From Streptomyces qaidamensis (lineage in GTDB: Bacteria; Actinomycetota; Actinomycetes; Streptomycetales; Streptomycetaceae), in assembly GCF_001611795.1 (NCBI RefSeq), contig NZ_CP015098.1, forward strand, positions 3,410,001-3,474,000: DNA of 64,000 bases. Direction: 5' to 3'. The position numbers were made by a program, and so were the translations under genes. Of the stretch, positions 40,578-48,533 are shown piece by piece (position 1 is the stretch's first letter; each line of letters begins with the position of its first letter). The notes below the pieces were generated by a model, which saw nothing but the letters and a program-made list of their open reading frames with translations, ran no database searches and had not been told where the DNA came from.

Positions 40578-42511
40578 ACGAGCCTGGCTGGTACGCACAA
40601 CCCTTTCGCGCCGACGGAGGGATCACCGCCAGCGGCCTCCTCAGCCAGCTCGGCCGCCCTAGCCTGTCGCGTTTGACGCTGCTCGTCCGTGAAGCGGCCC
40701 AGAATTCCTGGGACGCCCGCTTGCCCGGACACCCCGTCGTGCCCTTCCGTCTCGATTTGAGCACCGTCGGCCCCGGGCACGTTGCAGCCTGGCGCCGCAT
40801 GTTCTCGCTCGGCTCGTCGAGCACCGGCTTCACGGACGGGATTTTCCATCGCCTCACCAAAGCTACGGCCATTCGCTATCTCGCCGTCTCCGACCGTGGC
40901 ACGTCCGGGCTCGCCGGGCCGACCCGATCCGACGCCGGAAGGACGGAGAGGAGGGAATGGGCGCGGTTCGTGTTGAACAGCGGTGACCGCGACGGCGCCT
41001 CGGCCTCCTCGAGCGGCGGCACTTACGGCTACGGCAAGAGCGCCCTGTTCCAGCTGTCCAAAGTCGGCTGCGTGCTCGTCTACACGCGCTTTGAGGATGA
41101 AGGTGGGGACCTGCGCTCACGCTTCATCGGCGTAGCAATCCGGGAGGCCTTCTGGGAAGACGACTCGCGGTACACCGGACGGCACTGGTGGGGACTGCCG
41201 GAAGAGGAACACTGTGAGCCCCTGCTGGACGCTCACGCGGACACGATCGCCCGAGAGCTGGGCATTCCCGGATTTCAAGCGGAGGAGACGGGCACGACCC
41301 TCATCGTGGTCGATCCCGACCTGACGGATCCCTCGCTCCCGGACTCGGACGCGCCGCCGGAACTTTCCGTGGCCGATGCGGGCGCATTTCTCGCCGACGC
41401 GGCGGCCTGGAACTTGTGGCCGATCATGCTTACGGACCGGGCCGTACACATGGCTGTCCGAGTGACGGCGAACGGTGTCGACATCAAGGTGCCGGACGCC
41501 GAATCCGATGCAGCCCTCGCCTTCTTCGCTTCCGCCTACCGAACGGTCTCGGAAGGCTCCGGCCTCATGCTCGCCTGCGGCAAACCACGCATGGAACTCG
41601 GCCTTTTCGCACACCAGTACACGTACGGCGCGTCCGTGACCTCACTCGCCGCGCGTGAACTCGGACTCGAGGGAGCCCCTCACCACGTCTGTCTGCTGCG
41701 TGGTCCCGAGCTCGTCGTCCGTTACCACTCCGGACCGGAGAGATCGAATCCCGACGCCGGCTATGCCGCCGTATTCAGAGTCAACGACGACTTGGACCAG
41801 ACGTTCGCACGAGCCGAACCGCCGACCCACGACGGGTGGGAATACCAGCAGTTGCAGGGCCGAGAAGCGACCTTCGTACGCACTGCCGGACGGCGCTTGA
41901 AGGAGCAGTGCGACAGACTCAGCGGTGCCCAGGCGCGGAGAGCCGTCAAGGTCGGCGCTTATGCCCTGGGCTCGGTGGCACAACGGCTCGGGCATCTCTT
42001 GGCAGGCCCCGGCGGGTTCGGCACGGCTGTGCTCCCCTCCAGCCTCCTACCCGGAACCTCACGGGTCGTCATGGCGCCTGCGAGACAGGATGATGTTTCC
42101 GGAGCTCCTCCGGGCCTCGCACCGTTTCCTGCCCCACGAGGCGACGCGGGGGAAGGAGGCGGCGCATGGGAACCGGCCGGAAGGAGACGTGGCGCCCGCA
42201 GGCCGACGTTGACGTCCGAGCCCTACTTCGAAGTGATCGACGGGTTGCCGGTCATCGTGCAGCGTGTTCGGCTTCATGGACCCGACAGAGTCGAGGGCTC
42301 CGTACGAGTCATGACCGGTGACGGAGGAGCGGAAGGACAAACGCCCACCGGAGCGACGCAGCCGGAGGTCTACGGCTGGCGCATTCCTGCGGACGGACGC
42401 ATCGTGACCGGAGAAGTCCTTTACCACTCCGGTGATGCTGTGGATGTCGAGATGATCGTCATCGCCGTGGCTGACGTACTCATCGACATCAACGTGGTGG
42501 GCCGCTCATGA
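40574..42511 (+). CDS. MORC/MutL-like GHKL ATPase of the restriction system
   Basis: A 645-residue ATPase. The GHKL (Bergerat) motifs are readable: N box 'LVREAAQNSWDAR' (Glu40, Asn44, Asp47), G1 'LAVSDRGTSGLAG' (Asp107, Gly109), G2 lid 'SSGGTYGYGKSALFQLS' (residues 147-163) and the G3-type 'EETGTTLIVVDP' (near 240). A transducer-like region follows, then a less conserved C-terminal half of unknown fold with a Gly/Ala-rich break near residue 525. The N-terminal order matches the prokaryotic MORC-type MutL relatives predicted to act in restriction systems. ATP-dependent clamp closure on DNA is the likely activity. Confidence 0.85.
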   Translation: MNEPGWYAQPFRADGGITASGLLSQLGRPSLSRLTLLVREAAQNSWDARLPGHPVVPFRLDLSTVGPGHVAAWRRMFSLGSSSTGFTDGIFHRLTKATAIRYLAVSDRGTSGLAGPTRSDAGRTERREWARFVLNSGDRDGASASSSGGTYGYGKSALFQLSKVGCVLVYTRFEDEGGDLRSRFIGVAIREAFWEDDSRYTGRHWWGLPEEEHCEPLLDAHADTIARELGIPGFQAEETGTTLIVVDPDLTDPSLPDSDAPPELSVADAGAFLADAAAWNLWPIMLTDRAVHMAVRVTANGVDIKVPDAESDAALAFFASAYRTVSEGSGLMLACGKPRMELGLFAHQYTYGASVTSLAARELGLEGAPHHVCLLRGPELVVRYHSGPERSNPDAGYAAVFRVNDDLDQTFARAEPPTHDGWEYQQLQGREATFVRTAGRRLKEQCDRLSGAQARRAVKVGAYALGSVAQRLGHLLAGPGGFGTAVLPSSLLPGTSRVVMAPARQDDVSGAPPGLAPFPAPRGDAGEGGGAWEPAGRRRGARRPTLTSEPYFEVIDGLPVIVQRVRLHGPDRVEGSVRVMTGDGGAEGQTPTGATQPEVYGWRIPADGRIVTGEVLYHSGDAVDVEMIVIAVADVLIDINVVGRS

Positions 42512-43434
42512 GCGTTCGAGTCTGGCCCTACCGCAGGCCTGTAGGCCGGATTCACGCCGAAGCGTGGAGGTCGGGCGACGCCACGGGCGAGCCTGCGCCG
42601 ACCGCGTTCACCGCCTGGGACTACACCACCGACATCGCTCTAGGGCGCGTGATCGAAATCGACCTCGCCGAGCTCCGCGAGGACTGCGGACTGACACCGG
42701 ATGCGCCTCTGCGTCTGTGTGTTCGGTACTGGCCGTCCACGTCGCTTCTGCGCAGGTCCGCATTCGTCCACGACCTCCCCGCCCACATGGCTCGCACATC
42801 CTGCGAGATCCAGTTCTCGGCGGACAGCACTCGACTCGGCGGGTTCTTGACCGTCGAGACACTGATAGAGCTGGCCGCCGATCTCCCCTCCGCCGTGCCC
42901 TTCGTCGCTACGCGCGCCGGCTCGATCCTTTGGAGCGACCAAATCCGAATCCATCTGGAAGGCGGTGCCGGACTGCTGCCGGTGGCCCCGGTGTCTTTCA
43001 GCGAAGCCGGGCTCCCCGCGGGCTCCGCCTGGTATGTGAGCATGGACGGTGGCGACTGGCAGCAGGCCGCTATGGGCAGCCTCCTCGTCCTGCTCAATGA
43101 AGACAATCCCGCGGTCAAGGAGGCCATGGAGTCCACGCAGGGAGAGTTGTCCGGGATGCTATGGAGCATCCTCGAGGCCGATATCGTCACCGACCTCGTA
43201 GGACGCGCCTTGGACGACGAAGCGTTCGTCGACGAGTCCCCATCGGACGATCCTGACGGCGACTTGACGATGGCCGGTCTGGTACGCGCTCTCGTGCGCA
43301 CGTACCTGGCACGCCCGGGTGAGGCTGCCGAACAGGCGATCAAGCGACTTCGCGACGAACGGCGCAGAGATCCGTCTCGGTTCCGCGCCCACGTCCACGC
43401 CGGTGTCAAGTTCCCCCGGGAGGCCACAGCATGA
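42508..43434 (+). CDS. Uncharacterised component of the restriction operon
   Basis: A 308-residue protein with no recognised domain. The N-terminal 190 residues are beta-rich (MSVRVWPYRRPVGRIHAEAW, 'RLCVRYWPSTSLLRRSAFVH', 'FLTVETLIELAADL'), the C-terminal part is helical and acidic, with 'VDESPSDDPDGD' as a linker and a basic end. No Cys/His cluster, P-loop or nuclease motif is visible. ATGA overlaps join it to the GHKL gene upstream and the DUF6339 gene downstream, so it must be a stoichiometric part of the system. A bridging or DNA-binding subunit is a guess. Confidence 0.85.
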   Translation: MSVRVWPYRRPVGRIHAEAWRSGDATGEPAPTAFTAWDYTTDIALGRVIEIDLAELREDCGLTPDAPLRLCVRYWPSTSLLRRSAFVHDLPAHMARTSCEIQFSADSTRLGGFLTVETLIELAADLPSAVPFVATRAGSILWSDQIRIHLEGGAGLLPVAPVSFSEAGLPAGSAWYVSMDGGDWQQAAMGSLLVLLNEDNPAVKEAMESTQGELSGMLWSILEADIVTDLVGRALDDEAFVDESPSDDPDGDLTMAGLVRALVRTYLARPGEAAEQAIKRLRDERRRDPSRFRAHVHAGVKFPREATA

Positions 43435-44201
43435 GCCTGCTATACCCACGTCTCCTCCCCAACGAGACGGAGCGGCGCTTCCGCAAGCTCCACGAAATCT
43501 CCCCTGAGCACCACCCGACCATGGTGGCCAATCACTCTCCGCGAGCCGTCTACGCCGCCACCGGAGGCCGCCGCATCTCACGGGAGGAGCTCGATCAACT
43601 CCGAGAGAGCGTGCTTCGAATCGCCCGTGGTCAAGGTTTTCCGACCTCCCGATCCACCGTGCAACGGAGCATCTTCGACCGGGAGACGGCCCAGATTCTG
43701 CACGAGCAGTGCCTCATGGTGCCGGGAGAAGCCTCACAACGGCAGGTCTGGGCGTTTCTCTCGCTCGTCCTGCTTCCCGACGTGTGTGCCTGGCGTTGGC
43801 CTGCCGACTCGGACGGCCGTTATGTGGCTGACCGCTTCAAGGGCACCGACCTGACCCGCCACGCGTTCGCCCGTCTGTGGACCCGCGCGCACGTGCTCCA
43901 CGACCCGACGGAAGACGATGTCTATCACCTGTTGGACGTTCTGGGTGAATCCGATCTCGACCAAATCATGGCCAGACGTTCCGCTCTCGCCGCTTCACCG
44001 GCGCTTGTGCGATCGATCGTCAGGGCGCACCGCGATGACCAGTCCGACAGACTCGTCTCGTCCAGGGACGTACTCCGGGAGAGCCTGATGCGCCTTCTCC
44101 GCATCACGGCATTCCTCGACCTCGACTCGGCTTCGGAACCCGAGCTGGGGCACTTGGTGAGGAGCGTCAGAGCCGAGGCTCGTTCCGCATTGGCGAGTTA
44201 A
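43431..44201 (+). CDS. DUF6339 family protein, last gene of the restriction operon
   Basis: A 256-residue, mainly helical protein. It opens 'MSLLYPRLLPNETERRFRKL' and holds 'REELDQLRESVLRIARGQGF', 'VWAFLSLVLLPDVCAWRWP' and 'GTDLTRHAFARLWTRAHVL', the pattern of DUF6339 as I remember it. No catalytic motif is evident. Its ATG overlaps the stop of the preceding gene. It has no known function but travels with Z1/PD-(D/E)XK/GHKL operons, so it belongs to the defence system. The block of lower GC codons ends with this gene. Confidence 0.8.
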   Translation: MSLLYPRLLPNETERRFRKLHEISPEHHPTMVANHSPRAVYAATGGRRISREELDQLRESVLRIARGQGFPTSRSTVQRSIFDRETAQILHEQCLMVPGEASQRQVWAFLSLVLLPDVCAWRWPADSDGRYVADRFKGTDLTRHAFARLWTRAHVLHDPTEDDVYHLLDVLGESDLDQIMARRSALAASPALVRSIVRAHRDDQSDRLVSSRDVLRESLMRLLRITAFLDLDSASEPELGHLVRSVRAEARSALAS

Positions 44202-44354
44202 GAAGCTCATACGTACAGCCGGGCTCACAAACAGCTCGAACGATCGCCGTGATCCGAATGAAGTCCCCCATTCGAATGTCCCTGTGCGGCTCCCCATCTG
44301 CGCTCCGCGGCGGTAGCCGCGACTCTCGGACCGACCTTGAAGGAGCACATGGTG

Positions 44355-44567
44355 ATGTCGACCGAAGACGGTGTTGACAACCATTTGATGTGGTTCACGT
44401 CTTCCCATAGCAACGGCGCCGGAGGGGAGTGCGTCGAGTGTGCGCTCGCCGGTGACGGCATTCTCGTTCGGGACTCGAAGATCGCGGGGTCGCACGTGAT
44501 CGCCGCGAGCGGCGATGCGTGGTGCTCTTTCACCCAGGCCGTGAAGCGTCTCAGTGCGAGGTATTGA
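44355..44567 (+). CDS. DUF397 protein
   Basis: A 70-residue protein with the DUF397 core: 'LMWFTSSHSNGAGGECVECA' and 'ILVRDSKIAGSHVIAASGDAWCSFTQAVK'. DUF397 proteins in Streptomyces usually follow an XRE/DUF5753 regulator and act with it as an antagonist. No such partner lies next to it here. The ATG is 9 bases after AGGAG; GTG at 44352 is equally possible. Confidence 0.85.
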   Translation: MSTEDGVDNHLMWFTSSHSNGAGGECVECALAGDGILVRDSKIAGSHVIAASGDAWCSFTQAVKRLSARY

Positions 44568-44640
44568 CCCTGCTACCGAGACGACAGCAATGGGCTCTTG
44601 CGGTCAGTACTGAAGAACTGGCTGCCGATACTCTGCCCTC

Positions 44641-45303
44641 ATGATTCGCGCAGTGGTCTTCGACGTCGGTGAGTGCCTCGTGGACGAGACCCGGGAGTAC
44701 GGGACTTGGGCCGACTGGCTCGGCGTGCCGAGGCACACCTTTCATGCGATGTTCGGGGCCGTCATCGCCCAGGGCCGTGACTACCGGGAGACCTTCCAGG
44801 AGTTCCGGCCCGGGTTCGATCTGTACGCCGAGCGGGAGAAGCGGGCCGCTGCCGGGCAGCCGGAGAGCTTCGGGGAAGACGACCTGTACAGCGATGTTCG
44901 GCCCGCCCTCCGACAGCTCCGGGCCGCCGGGTTGTGGCTCGGGATCGCCGGCAACCAGACCGTACGGGCCGGTGGCATTCTGCGGGAGCTGTTCTCCGAT
45001 GACGTCGACCTGATCGGTACCTCCGACGACTGGGGCGCCAGTAAGCCCGACCCCGAGTTCTTCAAGCGCGTGGCCGCTGCCGTGCCCTTCGAGGCCGGCG
45101 AGATTCTGTACGTCGGTGACCGGTGCGACAACGACATCGCGCCTGCCAGGCAGGCTGGGATGCGTACCGCGCTCGTGCATCGCGGGCCGTGGGCCGGGAT
45201 TCAGTGGAACAGCACCGAAGCCAAGGAGCTGCCGACCTTCCGTATCGAGACCCTCACCGAGCTTGCCTCCAGGGTGGACTCGTTCAACGCCTCAACGCGC
45301 TGA
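44641..45303 (+). CDS. HAD-family hydrolase
   Basis: A 220-residue phosphatase-like enzyme. Motif I 'VVFDVGECLVDE' has the nucleophile Asp; the second Asp of DxD is replaced by Gly, giving DVGE. Motif II is 'LGIAGNQT', motif III Lys is in 'GASKPDPEFF', motif IV is 'ILYVGDRCDNDIAPARQAG'. Replacement of the general acid Asp suggests altered or weak phosphatase activity, as in some HAD subgroups with Gly or Val there. It overlaps the convergent regulator gene by 20 bases. Confidence 0.88.
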   Translation: MIRAVVFDVGECLVDETREYGTWADWLGVPRHTFHAMFGAVIAQGRDYRETFQEFRPGFDLYAEREKRAAAGQPESFGEDDLYSDVRPALRQLRAAGLWLGIAGNQTVRAGGILRELFSDDVDLIGTSDDWGASKPDPEFFKRVAAAVPFEAGEILYVGDRCDNDIAPARQAGMRTALVHRGPWAGIQWNSTEAKELPTFRIETLTELASRVDSFNASTR

Positions 45304-46558
45304 GGGTCGTCGACCAGTCGTACAGGCGGTCGTCGAGGTCGCGAACACAGCTCTCGTGCTGGTGCGGAGTCAACGCACGTCGGACTTCCCGCACCCGGTC
45401 CATACCGGTGGCGTACCAGGTGAGAGCCAGCTGATCGAGTGCCTTGCCCGCGTACTCGCAGGCCTCTTCGGGATTGCCCGAGGCCGCTTCGACGGCCGCC
45501 AAGTCGCCGTACACGACCGTTCGTTGCTTCTCCTCGCCCGGAGTCATGGCTTCAAGCGCCTGGAGAAGCGCAGCCCGGGCTTGCGGGAGGTGGCCGGCGA
45601 GCAGCTGGGTGTTTCCCTTGAAGGCCGCGAGCCGCGCCGGGGAGAACCAGTCCAGCCACGGCGGTGACGGGTGCTCGTTTCCGGCCTCCAGGACGTCCTC
45701 GGCATGGGTGATCAGATTCAGCGCGGTTCGGGTGTCGCCGCACCTGGTCTCGCACTCGGCCTCCACTGCGTCCAGCCAAGCGAGGAACTCGGCGGAGGCA
45801 GGGGCACGGCGGGCGTAGGTCCGGGCCGCGATCATCCGCTCCTGCGCTCCTTCCTGATCGCCCACCCAGCCCGGGATGAAGGCCATGTGCGCGATGATCG
45901 CCGAACCGAGCAATGCGTGGTCGGCCTCGCCCGCCGCTTGCAGGGCGAGGAGAAGCGTGTCGTGTGCGGTGGCAGGCTCGGAGAGGTCGAAGAACTCGAT
46001 CCGGCCCGCCAGGAGGTACGTCTCGGCAAGGGCAGCGGCGATCGTACGCCGGGTGGAGTCGGACGTTTCCGGCAGCAGGGCACAGCCGAGCGTCGCGTGT
46101 GCCACGACAGCCGGGTGCAGTGTGGTCGGTGCGACCGACCAGTAGAGCCGACGGTGGGAACGAGTGACGGCCTCGAAGTCCGCTCCGGCGGTCTCCGGGT
46201 GCGAGGCGGCTGGGGCACGGCCTGCTCCGATCGCCAGACCCGGTGCCGGCGCCGCACCGGCAACCCGCCTGCGCCTGGCGTCATCAGGCACCGTTCCTTC
46301 CGCCCCCCACGGAGGCGTGAAGCCGAGGGTCTCCAGGCTCTGGCCGAGCAGGTGTACCAGCACGCGCTGACAGTCTGGTTGGGGCCACGGTGGATTGTCC
46401 GACTCCCAGCGCCGGACCTGACGCACCCCGATGGACAAGCCTCGAATGCCCATGTCCTTCGCATGCTCGGTGAGAGCGTCGGCCAGGTCCTGCTGCGAGT
46501 TGAAGCCGGCGGCCACCCGAGCCGCCTTGAGTCGAACGTTGCCTGTGGGCCTTGGCAT
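45284..46558 (-). CDS. Helix-turn-helix regulator with TPR-like domain
   Basis: A 424-residue protein of the large Streptomyces XRE-plus-helical-repeat class. The N-terminal helix-turn-helix (about residues 8-60: 'LKAARVAAGFNSQQDLADAL', 'GVRQVRRWESDNPPWPQPDCQ') is followed by a long helical repeat region (about 150-400: 'LAETYLLAGRIEFFDLSEPATAHDTL' and onward). A GGAGGAGG ribosome site precedes the ATG. It is divergent from the graspetide cluster across a 190-base region with a nested inverted repeat, so it is a strong candidate for its regulator. Confidence 0.85.
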   Translation of the reverse strand: MPRPTGNVRLKAARVAAGFNSQQDLADALTEHAKDMGIRGLSIGVRQVRRWESDNPPWPQPDCQRVLVHLLGQSLETLGFTPPWGAEGTVPDDARRRRVAGAAPAPGLAIGAGRAPAASHPETAGADFEAVTRSHRRLYWSVAPTTLHPAVVAHATLGCALLPETSDSTRRTIAAALAETYLLAGRIEFFDLSEPATAHDTLLLALQAAGEADHALLGSAIIAHMAFIPGWVGDQEGAQERMIAARTYARRAPASAEFLAWLDAVEAECETRCGDTRTALNLITHAEDVLEAGNEHPSPPWLDWFSPARLAAFKGNTQLLAGHLPQARAALLQALEAMTPGEEKQRTVVYGDLAAVEAASGNPEEACEYAGKALDQLALTWYATGMDRVREVRRALTPHQHESCVRDLDDRLYDWSTTLSALRR

Positions 46559-46612
46559 GAGCCACCTCCTCCTGCTGTCTGCGGCTCCAACCTTCCCACG
46601 TGAGTCCCCTAC

Positions 46613-46661
46613 AGGACATCGGATCCACCTCAAGTAGGTACCTAGGCCCTCTTGATGTCCT
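46613..46661. promoter_or_regulatory. Nested inverted repeats in the regulator/graspetide divergent promoter
   Basis: AGGACATC (46613-46620) and GATGTCCT (46654-46661) form the outer arms. CAAG and CTTG lie inside them, and GGTACC is at the centre. The symmetry suggests a binding site for the divergent helix-turn-helix protein, or a hairpin. Confidence 0.45.
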
Positions 46662-46748
46662 CTCAACAGCCTTCCAAAGTCCTCGAATAGACAGATCGGT
46701 TGGTGAACTCTGTCCCGTGCACACCGTCGGACAGCGAGGGAGCACGTT

Positions 46749-47528
46749 GTGTACACACATGAGGGCTTGGACGGAGTGGTCTCGGAGTGGCTGGCTCGGA
46801 CGCACCCGGACCCGGAGCGCGTATGGGCGGAGTGGGCCACGCAGGGCGTCGCGCTGCTGCCTCTCGGCCGGCGATTCGCCGCCGTGCGTATGCCGTCCGA
46901 GATCGTGCACGCCGCCGTCCAGTCCGAGGACCAGGACCGCGTGGGGGCCGAGCTAAGTGGCTTACTGGGAGGGGGCATCATCTTCGACCGCCGAGTGGCG
47001 GGAGGCACCTATTACGCCCTGGTCGATGGGCATGCCGGTCTCGCGTGGGTCAACGACGATGCCGTGACGTGCCTTGGTCGTGGCACCTACTTGGGGGTTC
47101 CGCGCATCGACAGACGGCAACCGCCGGGGACGTACTGGGTTGTTCCGCCGCGGCACGAGGGCGAACTGTGTCCCTCGCGTGCGGTCCTCGACCTGCTCGG
47201 AGCGGGTCGCGCTCGACTGGCCGCGGAGGGCGAGGTCCGCTCGCATGACGACGGTGGACTCGTGAAGGCTGTGGTCGTCAAAGGCCCGTGGGCCATGCGA
47301 CTCGTGACGGACCGGCTGCCCGTACGCCCGCCGTCGTACGCGAGCGTCGTGTTGGACGGGCCTTCACAGACGGCTCGGTACACGGGTACCGACGGCCGGG
47401 CCGTCGAGATGGGCAAGCACGGCACATCCAGGACGACGGGAACCGCATCGATCTCCGGAGGCGGGGACGGGCAGAATCCGCAGCCACAGACTCAGGACGA
47501 CCACACCACCGACTACGAGTCGGACTGA
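46749..47528 (+). CDS. Hypothetical protein fused in frame to a graspetide precursor
   Basis: A 259-residue reading frame. The first 165 or so residues are the hypothetical protein that commonly precedes graspetide precursors in streptomycetes (MYTHEGLDGVVSEWLARTHP, 'WAEWATQGVALLPLGRRFAAVRMP', 'GTYYALVDGHAGLAWV', 'PPGTYWVVPPRHEG'). The last 88 residues are the precursor itself. Normally these are separate genes. Here a 'GTGA' stop-start overlap at 47262-47265 still exists, but the TGA is in another frame, so the upstream frame runs straight through. GGGAG precedes the GTG start. A palindrome TGTGTACACA covers the start codon. Confidence 0.7.
   Translation: MYTHEGLDGVVSEWLARTHPDPERVWAEWATQGVALLPLGRRFAAVRMPSEIVHAAVQSEDQDRVGAELSGLLGGGIIFDRRVAGGTYYALVDGHAGLAWVNDDAVTCLGRGTYLGVPRIDRRQPPGTYWVVPPRHEGELCPSRAVLDLLGAGRARLAAEGEVRSHDDGGLVKAVVVKGPWAMRLVTDRLPVRPPSYASVVLDGPSQTARYTGTDGRAVEMGKHGTSRTTGTASISGGGDGQNPQPQTQDDHTTDYESD
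47262..47528 (+). CDS. tgmA: Graspetide (ATP-grasp-modified RiPP) precursor
   Basis: An 88-residue peptide if started at the internal GTG, which is the usual length. The leader has the family motif 'KGPWAMRLVTDRLP' and 'PPSYASVVLDGPSQTARYTG'. 'EMGKHGTSRTTGT' leads into a core rich in Thr/Ser, then Gly/Gln/Pro, then acidic residues (QDDHTTDYESD). Thr/Ser hydroxyls and Asp/Glu carboxyls are the ester partners made by the ATP-grasp enzyme. The ligase and methyltransferase genes follow directly. Whether it is made alone or as the C-terminus of the longer protein is open. Confidence 0.8.
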   Translation: MKAVVVKGPWAMRLVTDRLPVRPPSYASVVLDGPSQTARYTGTDGRAVEMGKHGTSRTTGTASISGGGDGQNPQPQTQDDHTTDYESD

Positions 47529-47531
47529 CCG

Positions 47532-48533
47532 GTGGCGTCCACGGTTCTGGTGGTCACCGCGTTGGAGGACGTCACCGCGGATCTCGTCATCCATGCGCTC
47601 AATGAGCGCGAGGTGCCTGTCGTACGCGTCGATCCCGCGCATATCGGAGCCGACCTGGCCTTCGGATTCCGCCTCGGCGAAGACGATCCTGTGTGGGCCG
47701 GGCGGCTGACCACCCCGAGTCGAGAGGTGGACGTACGGGAGGTGGCGGCGGTCTACTACCGTCGCCCCACCCCGTACACCGCCCGCTTCGGGCATCTCCC
47801 CCGGCAACAGCAGGTCTTCTGCGAGGCAGAGGCGAGGCACGGGTTGGGTGGTGTCCTGAACGCTCTGCGGATGGCGACGTACGTGAACCATCCGCATGCG
47901 GTGGCTCGCGCGGACTTCAAGCCGGCCCAGTTGCAGCGGTTTGCCGTACTGGGGCTTCGGGTCCCACCCACGCTGATCACCAACGACGCGGATACGGCCA
48001 GGAAGTTCGCCGCCGATCACGGACGGGTCGTCTGCAAGACGTTCCGCGGGCTTCCCCGCAGCGAGGACGGCCACACCGGCGCGATCTGGACCCAGCGGGT
48101 GGACCCTGACAGCTTCGACGAGTCCCTGACGGTGACCGCGCACCTATTCCAGGCAGAGGTCCCCAAACGCGCGGATGTACGGATCACTGTGGTGGGCCAT
48201 CGGGTCTTCGCCCAGCAGATCATCACGCCCGACCGAGCGTTGGACTGGCGTCGTGGCGACTGGGACGAGCTGTCGCACTCCTCCATCGCCGTACCTGCGC
48301 CGATCGAGGCTGCCCTGCACGCATACCTGGAGTCCTTCGGTCTGGTTTTCGGCTGCTTCGACTTCGCGCTCACCGGGGACGGGGACGATCCCGACGACTG
48401 GTGGGCCATCGAGTGCAATCCGAACGGACAGTGGGGCTGGCTTCCGGAGGCGGCGCACATCGCCGAGGCATTCGCCGACATTCTGAGCAACAACGTACGG
48501 AAGGAGACACCAGGTGATGGCGATGCCCGCTGA
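47532..48533 (+). CDS. tgmB: ATP-grasp ribosomal peptide maturase
   Basis: A 333-residue ATP-grasp ligase that forms side-chain ester (or amide) links in the precursor. Visible parts: N-terminal pre-ATP-grasp domain (VLVVTALEDVTADLVIHAL, 'VYYRRPTPY'), 'NHPHAVARADFKPAQLQRF', ATP-binding Lys in 'GRVVCKTFRGLPR', 'LFQAEVPKRADVRITVVG' and the metal-binding end 'FDFALTG...WWAIECNPNGQWGWLP'. This fits the SAV_5884-type maturases of streptomycetes. It starts 3 bases after the precursor stop and runs into the methyltransferase gene. Confidence 0.92.
   Translation: MASTVLVVTALEDVTADLVIHALNEREVPVVRVDPAHIGADLAFGFRLGEDDPVWAGRLTTPSREVDVREVAAVYYRRPTPYTARFGHLPRQQQVFCEAEARHGLGGVLNALRMATYVNHPHAVARADFKPAQLQRFAVLGLRVPPTLITNDADTARKFAADHGRVVCKTFRGLPRSEDGHTGAIWTQRVDPDSFDESLTVTAHLFQAEVPKRADVRITVVGHRVFAQQIITPDRALDWRRGDWDELSHSSIAVPAPIEAALHAYLESFGLVFGCFDFALTGDGDDPDDWWAIECNPNGQWGWLPEAAHIAEAFADILSNNVRKETPGDGDAR

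Noticed and set aside
34513..44201. Calling the island DISARM, BREX or Dnd
   Set aside because: DISARM needs DrmA/DrmB/DrmC, BREX needs PglZ/BrxC and Dnd needs a cysteine desulfurase and DndC. None is present; the Z1 and GHKL proteins define a different system.
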